The position numbers were made by a program, and so were the translations under genes. Below, piece after piece: positions 11,431 to 21,476 of a DNA stretch of 64,000 bases. The notes beneath the pieces are model-generated. The model ran no database searches, had not been told where the DNA came from, and saw only the letters and a program-made list of their open reading frames with translations. Source of the stretch: Prorocentrum cordatum (lineage: Eukaryota; Sar; Dinophyceae; Prorocentrales; Prorocentraceae); assembly GCA_963575745.1 (NCBI GenBank), contig CAUYUJ010000725.1, positions 428,501 through 492,500 on the forward strand, given 5' to 3'. The number at the start of each line of letters is the position of its first letter. Position 1 is the stretch's first letter.

Positions 11431-11940
11431 CCGCATGCCCATTTCGGCAAACACCTCACACGGTTTGTGGCCCCATGGGGAGTTTCACCGAAGGCCCTAG
11501 TGGCCGCGTCCGCATGCGTCCTCCCCGCCCACCGCATGCCCACTTCAGCACACCCCTCACACGGTTCGTGGCCCCATAGGGAGCTAGCTCTACCGAAGGC
11601 CACAGTGGTTGTGTCCGCATGCGCCCTTCCCGCCCACCGCATGCCCATTTCGGCACACCCCTGACACGCTTCGTGGCCCCTGTGGGAGCACCACCGCAGG
11701 CCACAGTGGCCGCGTCCGCATGCGCCCTCCCCGCCCACCGCATGCCCATTTCGGCGCACCCTGCACACGGTTCGCGGCCCAATAGGGAGCTCCATCAAAG
11801 GCCCCGGTGGCCGCGTCCGCATGCGCCCTCCCCGATCACCGCATGTCCACTCTGGAACACCCTCACACGGTTCGCGCCGCTGCGGGCCGCCTATTGCATC
11901 CACGGTTCGTGGTCCCATAGGGAGGCCCGTCGAAAGATGG
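11431..11940 (+). repeat. Tandem satellite S100, forward array (5 units)
   Basis: Units start with CCGCATGCCC at 11431, 11532, 11637, 11738 and a diverged one at 11839, so the spacing is 101, 105, 101 and 101 bp. Each unit contains CACACGGTTYGTGGCCCC and ACCGAAGGCC. An inverted array of the same family lies about 550 bp downstream. Long open frames on both strands are artefacts of the period and composition. Confidence 0.85.
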
Positions 11941-12480
11941 ACCCAGAACGCGGTATCCACAATTGCTTATGGTTGGGTCTTTCGTCAGGATAACTATCAT
12001 GTTCGCATGGTGTGGGGTGATCAGGAGAATGCCCAGGACTGCTTCACTTGTATTTCATCACGGCGCCATGCACTGCACTAGATCCACGCGTCCGGGCACC
12101 TCGATGCCATTGAATTCGGCGAGTTCCTCGAGATGTTTTTTCGCGTCCAGTGCAACGTCGTTTCATGTGGCTGGTCGTGCCAACGCATGCTGTAGCCGTG
12201 CACTTGGCTGCATTCGCAGTTTTTCAAGAGAGGGCCTGAGCCCAGTGTTTTCGTTTAGTGAGTCAACTTGTCCCCAGGTGCCATGTTGGGCAAGGACCGG
12301 CGAGTTTCCGCTCGATGAAAAAATAGCTTGACGAAGGACCCAACCATGAGTTGTTGCGAGTACCGCGAGGGAGAGGAGACGAACGAGGGGGGACAGCAAA
12401 AAGGACTGCGGCGTGCATGAGGGGGAGAAAAGCTGACGCGGGTGACCTTGGAGTCTTCTTGCTTTCGCCCGAGCCCCGCT
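11941..12480. other. Spacer between inverted satellite arrays; possible EF-hand fragment
   Basis: One frame near 12090-12150 reads ASGHLDAIEFGEFLEMFF, which fits the second half of an EF-hand loop (Gly6, Leu8, Glu12) and the following helix. The preceding codon is a stop and the loop's first Asp is out of frame, so at best this is a scrap of a decayed Ca2+-binding protein. Nothing else is recognisable. Confidence 0.3.
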
Positions 12481-12484
12481 CGCG

Positions 12485-12895
12485 GCCCGTGCCATGCGGA
12501 CGTTCCCGCCGCGGCCTTCGGTGGAGCTCCTTATGGGGCCACGAACCGTGTGAGAGGTGTGCCAAAATGAGGCGGCGGTGCCATGCGGTCGCTCCCGCTG
12601 GGGCATTCGGTGGAACTCCGTATGGGGCCACGAATCGCGTGACTTTGGCCTTCGGTGGAGCTCCCTATGGGGCCACGAACCGTGTCAGGGGCGTGCCAAA
12701 ATGGTGCGGCGGTGCCATGCGGACGCTCTTGCTGTGGCCTTCCGTGGAGCTCCCTATGGGGCCACGAACCGTGTGAGGGGTGTGCCAAAATGAAGCGACG
12801 GTGCCATGCGGTCGCTCCCGCTGGGGCCTTCAGTGGAGCTCCCTATGGGGCCACGAACCGCGCGAGGGATGTGCCGAAATGGGGCAGCGGTGACG
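12485..12895 (-). repeat. Tandem satellite S100, inverted array
   Basis: GGAGCTCCYTATGGGGCCACGAA recurs from about 12523, and GTGCCATGCGG lies at 12489, 12579, 12712 and 12801. The units are reverse complements of the 11431-11940 family, with ~90-bp spacing and partial units. A lone fragment of the same orientation lies at 13615-13665. Confidence 0.8.
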
Positions 12896-13614
12896 TTGAC
12901 GAAGCCTACACCCTCTTGCAGCTGTCCCTGGACACGCTGCTCGGGGTCAACGGGTCGGCCGCTCCCACGGCCGATGCGAACCTAGGAGGCACTACGCGGC
13001 ACCATGCGTCGTCTGCTGATGACCTGTAAGAGTGACCTGTCGCCAATGAGCGGCTTTACAAAGCTGCATCATAAGAGTGCCTATCGACGCGACGGTAGAG
13101 GCATGACCTCGCACCGCCACCCGCTGCCGCTGCCAGGCTCTTTGGAGTGGGCATCGGCAGGGACCGCAAAGGTCGACGGGTCGCGGCGGTCGCCCCTAGG
13201 ATCACCCCTATGGCACCACTGCGGATTGAGGCCAAGACTCGGTGACGAGTGGAAACATCGTAAAGCTCCTCTCTCTGCGTGGTTGTTGGACGGGCTCCGT
13301 GGGTGCCGGCCACTGCGGCGCTTCGGCCGTTGCGGGTTTCTGTTGATTGTCGTTCTGGGGAGTGTTACCAGCGGGGGCGTGGGGGCACCGCGTTTTCCAC
13401 CCAGCGCCGTTTTCACGGGCACCTTCTTCACGGGTGTGCCGCTGGGGCTGCTATTGATATTTGTTCAACGTTGCCGCTTGGTGCGGTAAACTAACACGCG
13501 GCACCGCATATGTTTCCATATGTTGAGTAGCCATGTCTTTTAGTGGGTCTACTCCAGAGGTAGGGCGCCCCACCAACCAGTTCGGGGCAGCGGTGGCGCA
13601 TGCAACCGCTGCCA
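12896..13614. other. No gene recognised
   Basis: 12896-13029 reads open in one frame (DEAYTLLQLSLDTLLGVNG) and looks peptide-like, but I recognise no family and no continuation. The remainder is unremarkable. Confidence 0.35.
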
Positions 13615-13665
13615 CTTTGGCCTTCGGTGGAGCTCCCTAAGGGGCCACGAACCGCGTGAGGGGCG
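13615..13665 (-). repeat. S100 satellite fragment
   Basis: TTTGGCCTTCGGTGGAGCTC followed by GGGGCCACGAACCGCGTGAG matches the inverted S100 array at 12485-12895. Confidence 0.7.
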
Positions 13666-13669
13666 CGGC

Positions 13670-13810
13670 GCTGACGATGGCGATGGTCATGATCATGATG
13701 CTGTGGATCATGACGATGGCGATGCCGGTGACGATGATGACGATGGCGATGACGATGGCGAGGCGGATGGGAGGAGGGAGGCGGGGGAGGAGGGGGAGGA
13801 GGGTGGGAGG
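13670..13810. repeat. GATGGC/GATGAC-rich then GGA-rich low-complexity tract
   Basis: Imperfect hexamer repeats (GACGATGGCGAT) to about 13770, then GGA-rich sequence. No gene. Confidence 0.8.
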
Positions 13811-13918
13811 TGAGGTGAGGTGACGCGGGGCGCTGTCTTTTCAAAACGAGGACCCAACACCACAGGATGGTTGGGAAATCTCATATTCGCTGTTTTACGA
13901 TCTTCACGGCGTCACAAA

Positions 13919-13934
13919 AGTGTGTGTGTGTGTG

Positions 13935-13998
<64 letters not shown>

Positions 13999-14032
13999 TT
14001 GTGTGCGTTTGTGTGTGCGCGTGTGTGCCAGG
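13919..14032. repeat. (GT)n microsatellite
   Basis: Long TG dinucleotide run with a few GC/TTT interruptions near its 3' end. Confidence 0.95.
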
Positions 14033-14049
14033 GGCCAGGGCCGTATGTT

Positions 14050-14225
14050 TGGGGGCCCAACATCGTCCTGGATATCCTTCAAATCAAACGTCCGTCCAGG
14101 CGGCCAAAGACGACCTAGAGCCACCACACAGACGGCCTCCAGGCAGCTCCGACGGCCCAAGAGAGCCGCAAGTCGTCGACAGATGCGCAGACAGCCCCCG
14201 AGGGTCCCAGGAGAACCTCTAAAAC
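14050..14225. repeat. CCAAGA/CTTGG quasi-periodic repeat block 3
   Basis: Recurring GGCCCAAGAG / GGCGGCCAAAGACG words, as in blocks at 10.4 and 11.0 kb. Confidence 0.45.
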
Positions 14226-14279
14226 GCTTCCGACAACACAAAAGCATTCAAAAGCCAAATGGAGATATATGAATTGTCA

Positions 14280-14525
14280 CTACTTTCCAGATTCTCTTTG
14301 CCATGTTGATTATTCAGCGACCGGGAGTCTTCAGCGGATCACTCGGTATGCCATTTGCGCACGGGCGTGTGAGGTTGCTGGGCCGACTTGCAGGTGAGCT
14401 CCACCTGCGGACAGCGACGACGCCTGTGCTGATCAAGACCATTTTGCTTTCGGACCAGCCAAAATGAAATGGGCCGAAGAGATTTCCAGGTGGCGTCCGC
14501 GCGCAATCAGCACAGCGACTTCTGC
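14280..14525 (+). repeat. Dispersed repeat family R1, copy 2
   Basis: Holds CAGCGACCGGGAGTCTTCAG, then GCGGATCACTCGGTATGCCA, TTTTGCTTTCGGACCAGCC and GGGCCGAAGAGATTTCCAGG. Directly followed by copy 3, so the family is tandem here and dispersed to 9.3 kb. Confidence 0.7.
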
Positions 14526-14574
14526 TAATTCGAGCTCGCGTGCTGGTCGATTGTGTCTTTCCTCCATCCTAATC

Positions 14575-14760
14575 CGAAGTTTTCCGGACTCTCCTTGACA
14601 TTAGTTTTGATTGTTTTGCGACGGGAAGTCTTCCGCGGATCGCTCGGTATGCCACTCGCGCGCCCGCGTGTCAGGTTGCATCGCCTCTGCTGACCAACAC
14701 AAGTTTGCATTTGGACCGGCCAGAATTCATTGAAGAGAGCGCTCTTCGGCCGCGTGAGCC
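14575..14760 (+). repeat. Dispersed repeat family R1, copy 3
   Basis: Holds TTTTGATTGTTTTGCGACGG, then GCGGATCGCTCGGTATGCCA and GCATTTGGACCGGCCAGAAT. Best matched to copy 2 over the middle block and to copy 1 over the TTTTGATTGTT block. Confidence 0.7.
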
Positions 14761-15156
14761 GCAGATACCAAGGATTTCCGCGCCAAGCTCAGCCCCAAAC
14801 AGTAACAGGCATTCAACAAGTTTCTTCCATAGGCCCTCGAGACGGCCCCAAGGCCGCGGTGGCGAAATTTGTTGTGCGCAGCAGCGAGGGAAGCAGGGGT
14901 TCAGAGGCACGGCGGGAGGGATGGTGGGTCGAGGAAAGGGGAAAGAAGAAAAGAAATGGCTGGAGGGAGACGGGGTGGAGGGGGGATAGAAGGGTTGTGT
15001 GGAAGATAATACAGGATTAGTTATCGCGTTGCACACGTAGGGGCAAGCAGGGGGGAAGCTTTTGCTTAGTGTTCGAACGCTGTGTTGTTCATGACGCGCG
15101 TCTAGTTCGCACTCGTCTCTCCGATGCTGCACGTTGTAGGATATAGCCACAGCGTG
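14761..15156. other. No gene recognised
   Basis: 14890-15000 is purine-rich (GGAAAGAAG, GGGAGG). No feature is supported. Confidence 0.5.
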
Positions 15157-15198
15157 CTAGAACCTAAGCGCCTGCGAAGCGCGCGCGCGTGGTTCTCG
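15157..15198. repeat. 42-bp palindromic element P42, copy 2
   Basis: Same length and same outer arm CTAGAACCTAAGCGC as the copy at 10203-10244; the right half GCGCGCGCGCGTGGTTCT is shared. The core differs (CTGCGAA in place of alternating CG), and the last arm has one change (TCG for TAG). Confidence 0.75.
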
Positions 15199-16748
15199 GA
15201 TCCATCTAATATGCAGTCGTGGAGCTTCTCTAGTATATATGTGGCTGTGCATCGGGAGATGTACTTGGCATTTCCCACTCCCACACGTCCGTGGTCCGTT
15301 CCCCACCGCTGTCAAGCCTCCACTGTCTCAGTTCCTGTGCCGTCCCGCCCGCCCGCGATCCCCACCGCCCGCGCCGCCGTGGTCCTCGCTCTCCAGAGGC
15401 CCTTCTTCGCTGCGGAGCTACCACAGGGACACGGCGCAGCTGCACCACTATTTCAATTACGACAGCTGGGCGCAGGCGCACCGCGGGCGTCGCGCCAGCC
15501 GATAGGAATCAGAGACCGCAGCAGCATGCGCCCAGTGACGGGTTTCTAACGATGTGCCGACGTCTGCGCAAAGACGCCCACGCCGTTCTCTCTCGCTGTG
15601 CCCCTGCGCGGTCTGTCTGCGCACGCCGTCGTTCGCGTGCTTCCGCCCAGCCTGCTCGACCGCTCGATCCGCACGCTTGGGGCCTTGCGCAGATGACGTG
15701 TTGCCCGGAATCGCCGCGGCTTTTGCGCCAGTTCCGCTTAGCATGATCGGTTGGAGGGGTTTGCAGGCAGATCGGTCGAAAGTGCGAGCTGCGAATCGGA
15801 GGACCAAGCAACCAGGATGAGGAAGAGGAGTGGATAAACGGGAGGGGAAGATGAATGGAGGGAGGGAAAGGAGGAAGATCATAAGGAAAAGTGAAGAGGA
15901 GAGAGGTGGTCGCCCGCGTGCAATGTCCGGACGTCGGGAGAGGGTTGCACCCAAGACCCAGGAAGATTATTCAGATCGCCGTCCCACCCTCCTCTCCAAA
16001 TTCATCCTCCCTTAATTATTCCTCCCACCAGGGGGCAGGGCTGGACTCATTGGTGAAGAGGAGGAGCAGAAGGAACAGGTGGTGGAGTAGGACAGCAGAA
16101 GGAGGGGGAGGGGGAGGGGGAGAGTGGACGAGAAGGAAGGGGGGAGGAGGAAGGGCACGAGGAGGACGAGCTGCAGCGGCAGGGGAGGGGTTTTCGGGTG
16201 GGAGGGCCCCTGGGCGCCCTGCAGCACCCCCCCGATTCCTCGTTCCTCGTGTGCTCTGTCGCGGCGCGCACCAGCGCCTGGCGAGAGAGGCCCCGCTCGC
16301 GGCAGCGGAGCCGCTCCGCGCCAGATCCGGCGCCGTGCCGCCGCCCCGCCGCGGGCCTCCTCCGCGCGGCTGCCGCTCCCGCGCCCGCCGCAGGGCCGCC
16401 CGCTGCTCCGCTGGCGCGACCGCCGGCGCGCCAATGCGCCCGTCCGCGGGCGCCCGTCGCGCGCGCGCGCGGGCCTCGCCACCGCGCGCGCGCGCGCGCG
16501 CCTGCCTCGCCCTTGACCAGCCTCGAACTCATCCCTAGCCTGAAGATGAGCGAGCAAAGAGCGATTACGATCCTAGGGATGTGCCCTCAGAAACCGAGGG
16601 AGTCCTTACTATGGGCATCGAGTTGAGGCGATGCCAAACACAGGAATAAGGATATGTTTCAACTGGTAAGCCCCCCTCGGCTCGGCACGGTCGGAATGGG
16701 CACGACGCCCAACAGCAGTCCCTGTCCATTCTGAGCAGGGTTCGCCGG
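15199..16748. other. No gene recognised; GC-rich and purine-rich sequence
   Basis: 15830-15900 and 16060-16195 are GGA/GAA-rich. 16260-16510 is very GC-rich with alternating GCGC runs (16460-16502). The long Arg/Ala/Pro frames follow base composition and have no domain features. 16678-16728 has an inverted match at 18177-18232 (see findings). Confidence 0.5.
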
Positions 16749-16769
16749 CTGTAGCCATTTTGGCTCAAG
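16749..16769 (+). other. Relic of the dinoflagellate spliced leader (DinoSL)
   Basis: GTAGCCATTTTGGCTCAAG (16751-16769) is a perfect match to the DinoSL; the two bases before it read CT where the leader has CC, so 20 of 21 agree. It stands 93 nt before the ATG of the sulfotransferase pseudogene at 16863, as the 5' end of a retro-inserted trans-spliced mRNA. Confidence 0.9.
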
Positions 16770-16862
16770 TGCTAGATCCAACAAGCGCGATATATACAAC
16801 TAAGACATTGAACTCCTCTGAACTTGCAGTGTACTGACATTCGTATTTCTTCAGCACTCACG

Positions 16863-17781
16863 ATGGTGTTCGCGAGGGCGATCGCATGCTTAATATTTAC
16901 ATTGAGCGGCAGTAGTGTGGCCTCCGCCTTTCACGTTGTTTCGAATGCAGAGCACGGCATGGGCATCTATGTTTCTGACCCCAAAGATAAAATGGAACCA
17001 TATTCCGAGTGTGATGATATCGAAAGTGGAGGGCCCGATTGGGACGATGAAAGCTTGCATGTTGAAGACTGGCGACGTATTGTTTCTGAGTGCCGTCAAA
17101 CGTAAAATAACGAGTCATTGCGATCCGATAAGGAGCTTGTGCAGTTTGTGCATGTTGGCAAGTGCGCAGGCAGCTCAATTGGTACGGCCATCTACAAGAA
17201 CACCCCTTACCATGAGATTCACATTCGGCAGGTCGACAATTGCCGCGCAGACCAGCAACGCACGTGGATTGTTTCTGTTCGAGTCCGCTTGCTCGTGTTG
17301 CATCTGCTTTCAATTGGAGGAACCCCCTAAACGGAGATTCGCCGCACGGGCAGGAAGGGTTCCAGCAAGATAAACAAGAGCAGGCGTTCTATCGATGCTT
17401 CCGAGAAGTCAACGACTTTGCGGAGTCGTTGCAGGACCAGAGCGATTGCGGTAGCATTGCCCGCCGAGCGCTTGAGAAGCCAATAATGTCTGAGCACGTT
17501 GGGAAAGGCTTTCGCTATTATTTTGAACACGATCTCGACTGCACTCTCGCACAAGAGGTGTGTTTGATTCGTTCCGAGACGATTTCTCACGACCTTAAGG
17601 ACGTGTTTGGGCGTTTGGGGTGGGCGGCGCCCGCCGAAATTCCGCATGACAAGGGTCAGTACCCCTTCCAGCACAAACCTACCTCAGTGACAAGGGGAAG
17701 CACCTCCTGCAGAGCGCGTTGAAGGATGATTATGAGGTCGTGCGGGCTTTAGAGCGCGCTGCTAAAAACTGCAGGCGTTAG
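16863..17781 (+). pseudogene. Sulfotransferase family protein, processed pseudogene
   Basis: ATG 16863 begins a hydrophobic signal-anchor-like segment (FARAIACLIFTLSGSSVASA), fitting a Golgi type II sulfotransferase. After an in-frame TAA (17103-17105) the same frame gives ELVQFVHVGKCAGSSI, the 5'-phosphosulfate loop of PAPS-dependent sulfotransferases of the Sulfotransfer_2 type. WIVSVR then shifts frame near 17285 to PLARVASAFNWRNP, the 3'-phosphate-binding motif (R..S). The body runs on in that frame to about 17675, shifts again, and ends as TYLSDKGKHLLQSALKDD to the TAG at 17779. The family transfers sulfate from PAPS to glycans. One stop, two frameshifts, no introns and an upstream leader relic show a dead retrocopy of about 300 codons. 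Substrate of the parent enzyme is unknown. Confidence 0.85.
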
Positions 17782-18160
17782 GTCGGCTCGTTTGAAGCAA
17801 CGATCTGAGCCACAGCAGCAGCCCTGCCACGTTTGAAGCTACACTGCCCTCTGAAAAGCCATGCCCGCCAAATCAGCATTTCTCCTGCTCCTCCTCCTCC
17901 TCCTCCTCCTCCTCCTCCTCCTCCTCCTCCTCCTTCCCTCCTCTCTCGACTGCCGGTGTGCGGGGCCGTGGGCGCTGCCTCGGCCGCGGCGCGGCGGACC
18001 AACGGGGCGGGCCTCACGGAGCGAGATCCTTCCCCGACCGGGGGACGAAACAAACAAACAAAAAACAAAAACAAAAAATTTGAGCAGGGTTCGCCGGGTT
18101 CCCTGTCCATGCCGCCTTGGGCCTTGTCCATTCGAGACAGAAGGCCGCCTGCCCAACAGT
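17782..18160. other. Untranslated or flanking sequence with (TCC)n tract
   Basis: 17885-17935 is an almost pure CTC/TCC trinucleotide run. 18045-18078 is an A-rich stretch (ACAAACAAACA, AAAAACAAAAAC) that could be a degraded tail, but it lies about 260 bp after the sulfotransferase stop and is not proof of one. 18080-18095 (GAGCAGGGTTCGCCGG) also occurs at 16732-16747. Confidence 0.5.
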
Positions 18161-19418
18161 AGCCGCTGTCGGTGTCGGACAGCATTGGTTGTTGGGCGCC
18201 GTGCCCATTCTTTTCCGTGCCCAGTTCGGGCGACCAAGTCGGCGCGCACCGCCACCTGCCCCCGCCGTCCTGGAACGCCAGCTGTGCTCCGTCAGCGATC
18301 CCGGCGTCGCCAAGCCGGGGGGGGGGCGTGCAGGCCGACCCTGGGCCCAGGACGGTCCCGGCCAGGATTCAGCCACGCGCCGGGGGGGGGCAGGGGGGGG
18401 AAGGGGGAGGGCTTCTTGGAAACACCCCTGCTTCTTTGAAGGTGCGGGCCTTATCTGTAGACGTAAGGCCGGCGCCTTCTAAGAAGTAGCCTCCTTCTAA
18501 GAAGCCCTTCCCCTTCCCTTCACCCTCTTGTGCAGTTTGGGTGTCCTCCCTTGCCGCTGAGCCGGTCGCTTCCCCTGCCCCGCGTCGCGGCTCCTCTGCG
18601 AGCTGCGCCACTGCCGCTCGTTCGACGTTGGGCACGGTGTCTCGGCTCAAACCAGCCAGGGGTACACGCCGCGCCGCCTCGCGCGCGCCGTGGGAGCCTG
18701 TGCTGCAGCCGCGCAGTAAAGATCGCCCGCTCTCCGAGGCGGTTCGCTGGACTCCGGCGTGCGCTCAGGCGCTCTTCCAGAGGCCCCTCGGCGCACTTGG
18801 GCGGCACGTCGGCATTCGGCGACGATCCGCGTCGCCGTCGCGCTTGGCCTCATCTCGCGCTCGGGCAGTCGTGTGTCTCTGCATCCTCTGCCTAGTGCCT
18901 GTGTGCGTCCTCGACACGCCCGCGAAATATGAAACCACGCCCTGAGGTTAGCGCATGACCTCGCAGGCTGGGTGCGGCCGCGGTTGAGATTGCATCGGAG
19001 CCTGTCGGAGCCTTCATCGGATTCGGTCGCTCGTGCCCACATGCGGTCCTCACCTCCTGTCCCTATCGCTCCCTTCGCTTCTCCTCTTTCCTCGCTCTCC
19101 CGGTCGCGTCGACCGTCTCGCTGCCCTCTTCTGGAGTCACCCCCGAAGCACACCGGTCCTCTGGTGCTGCCTCCCTCCTCGCTTCGCCGACCGTTGCCAT
19201 GCAGGTGATCTGCAGGGTGCCCTGTGCCGACAGCCTTCTAGGCTGAGCCACCTTGTGGTTACGTATATCGGGACAGTTCGGGTGCATTAGGTGCCATCTT
19301 GGTTCATCCGTGTGCCTTTCGGGGGCATCTCAGAGCCGCTGGCGCCATCTTGGGAATCGTTTGGCGCATTGGGGCCATGTTGTGTCCTTCTTGGGCAGTC
19401 TTGGGCGGCTGGCGATTT
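18161..19418. other. No gene recognised
   Basis: 18177-18232 is the inverted partner of 16678-16728. 18465-18510 carries duplicated CTTCTAAGAAG words. The rest is GC-rich sequence without recognisable protein features. Confidence 0.5.
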
Positions 19419-19732
19419 GACTTCACACGATGTTTAAGGAGAGGCTTTCAGCGAAAACTATATATGTCGCTGTCTTGGCTCAAGACGGCGCAGTCATATT
19501 TGCTAGGTGCACTCCCCATGTGTAACTTTAGTTGCGGTTGTTAGCAAAGGACAACGGCCACGTCCTTCGATTATCCACCTCCCGATCCCATGGGGGTGAT
19601 CTCTTACATCTCGTTTTGTTTGCCATCCACTGACGAGTTGTGAAATACTCCGGTACGTCGCCGACGTTCTGCTAAGAGTAGGGCTATCAGCTTATAATTT
19701 CGTGGTCAAGCCTTGTGCCCTTCCTTTTCACT
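19419..19732 (+). repeat. 5' LTR (left part missing)
   Basis: Matches 33074-33385 in direct orientation: shared words include CTATAT, CGCTGTCTTGGCTC, CCGATCCCA, CATC, and CGCCGACGTT. Upstream of 19419 the similarity to the 3' LTR stops abruptly, so about 90 bp of the LTR start seems lost or replaced. Confidence 0.75.
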
Positions 19733-19748
19733 TGGTAGCGCATCTGAC
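19733..19748 (+). promoter_or_regulatory. Candidate primer-binding site
   Basis: TGGTAGCGCATCTGAC directly follows the 5' LTR (which ends TTTTCA plus two bases). Its complement ends GCGCTACCA, as a tRNA 3' acceptor with CCA would. The matching tRNA is not identified; an initiator-Met-like tRNA is a guess. Confidence 0.5.
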
Positions 19749-20344
19749 TACATCTTCATGTGGCGGGCTCTTACATCAGGTGTTATGTACATGACAACTT
19801 ACCACGGCACGGTGGAGTACCCCATTGCGCCGTCTCTCAGCCACTCTGGCCAGTCCTATACCTCCATCTCTCCCCACGTGGCCACACGCCACGCACGACC
19901 CAAACACCTATATCTACCCGCATGTTGACGGCCACGTCAGACCGCATAACCAGTCGCAACATTACGGGCGCGACAATCTCCAATGATAAGCAACCGAACG
20001 TCATCAGCTACAACATGACCATGCACCATGTTGAGGTCGCGATGTGTGGAACTATCTGGCGTGCGTAGGCCTCGCCGTGGCATGCATGCGAGGGGGGGGA
20101 CTGGATGAAACACGCACTCGGGGTCCCTGCTGGGGCCCCGCAGGTAACGTACCCTTCCGCGACTTTGTTCGCGAAGTACAGGCATGACCCAACGTTGCGA
20201 GCGGAATTATGACTCCGCCCCAACAGGCAGTTGCTCTGCAGCGCGGCCGAAGGGGACTGGCGAGGACACTAGCCATAAGGGTCCACCATTATCAATTACG
20301 GTGCGACACTGAAGTGGAGACGGACCGATGGAGTCACATACATC

Positions 20345-21437
20345 ATGTACCTACTAAGCACCAAAGTTGAAAACATCGAGGGCGAGCGACAGCCCACCTC
20401 AGGGACAGCCCTCGTCGACTTCAGAGTCGACAGAGGCGAGCGCATCGACTCAGTGCTGGCCCGATTCGAGATGGCCAGACAGACAGCAGACTCAGCAGGC
20501 TGCAACATACCCTACTTCCAGATCCTCACCCTGATCTTCTTTCGCGCCTTGGGAGTTGGTACTTTCCGAGCAGCCCAACTACTGCAACCGCTGAGCGACC
20601 AGATGCCTTGCACTCAACAACAGTGCGACCAACGCCTGGAGCGAATGGGCAGCCATGGGCGCTTGGCCGAGCGCCCCCCAAGGGAACGTCGGGGGCATCT
20701 TCAGCGGGCGCAACGCCGGCACCTACCACGCCGGAATAAGCGACGCACTGGCAGTCATGCCGAACAGCATCTGGAATGACGGAGAGCCCGCTGAGTCCAC
20801 GACGCTCCCAGGCCAAGACGCCCACAACAACAACGAACAGGCGTCTGGCTCAAACGCGGGCTGGCCGCCAGCGGCCAGCTACACGCCACCTGGCGCGACG
20901 ACCTCCTGGGCCGCGCCCAGCCAGCGAGACGACGACGCACGCGGATGCCCATGCGGTCTATTCTTACCGGCGCCGAGAATCTCGACTGGTCAGACCTGCC
21001 CGCCGGCGATCACGCAGCTGCGCAATTTTTGCGCCCAGGAGTTCCCGCGCCAAAAGAAGTGGAGGCGACGCATGGAAAAACACAGCGAGGATATTCACGC
21101 GAGCTGCACGTCGCGTCTTCTCCCGCGAATGAAAGGGTCGCGGCGCGGGCGCAGGCGCGCCCGCAGACTGCGCGACAAGGGCATTCCCGCGCGCCTGGCT
21201 CGATTGACCGACTACGACTTTGAAGACTCATTCTTGGGGGGCATAGGTAGAGGTAAAGGTAGCGGGAAAAGGGCAAGGGATGTAGTCATGGGTGAGGGTG
21301 GAACAATGATGGCGTGCAACACCTGCGGGGGCGTCGAACACTTCCAAGCGCAATGTTCCGAGGGAAGTGGAGAAAAGGGGCGGGTCCGTATTTTTTGGCC
21401 CAGAGCAATCCGAAGCGGACATTATCGACTGCGTTGA
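20345..21437 (+). pseudogene. copia gag with CCHC zinc knuckle, decayed
   Basis: The first part (20345-20640) gives RVDRGERIDSVLARFEMARQ, a capsid-like helical segment of the kind seen in dinoflagellate copia gags, then frames change at about 20640. The second part (to 21437) ends with a basic stretch (GRGKGSGKRARDV) and CNTCGGVEHFQAQC (about 21317), a C-x2-C-x4-H-x4-C zinc knuckle with all four ligands. Gag packages the element RNA into cytoplasmic particles. Follows the candidate primer-binding site by about 600 bp. Confidence 0.6.
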
Positions 21438-21476
21438 TTCGCCCGAAATGGATCACCCCTTTTCAGAGCCCCGAAT

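Noticed and set aside
11109-11960. 283-codon minus-strand frame with repeated peptide units
   Set aside because: The repeat units are the translated S100 satellite; periodicity of 101-105 bp is not a multiple of three in all units and composition explains the rest.
18045-18078. A-rich stretch as poly-A tail of the sulfotransferase retrocopy
   Set aside because: It is about 260 bp past the stop, interrupted by C residues and separated by a TCC microsatellite, so the link is not supported.
19733-19765. tRNA D-arm-like word TTGGTAGCGCATCTGACT
   Set aside because: No acceptor, anticodon or T arm follows; the position right after an LTR fits a primer-binding site better.
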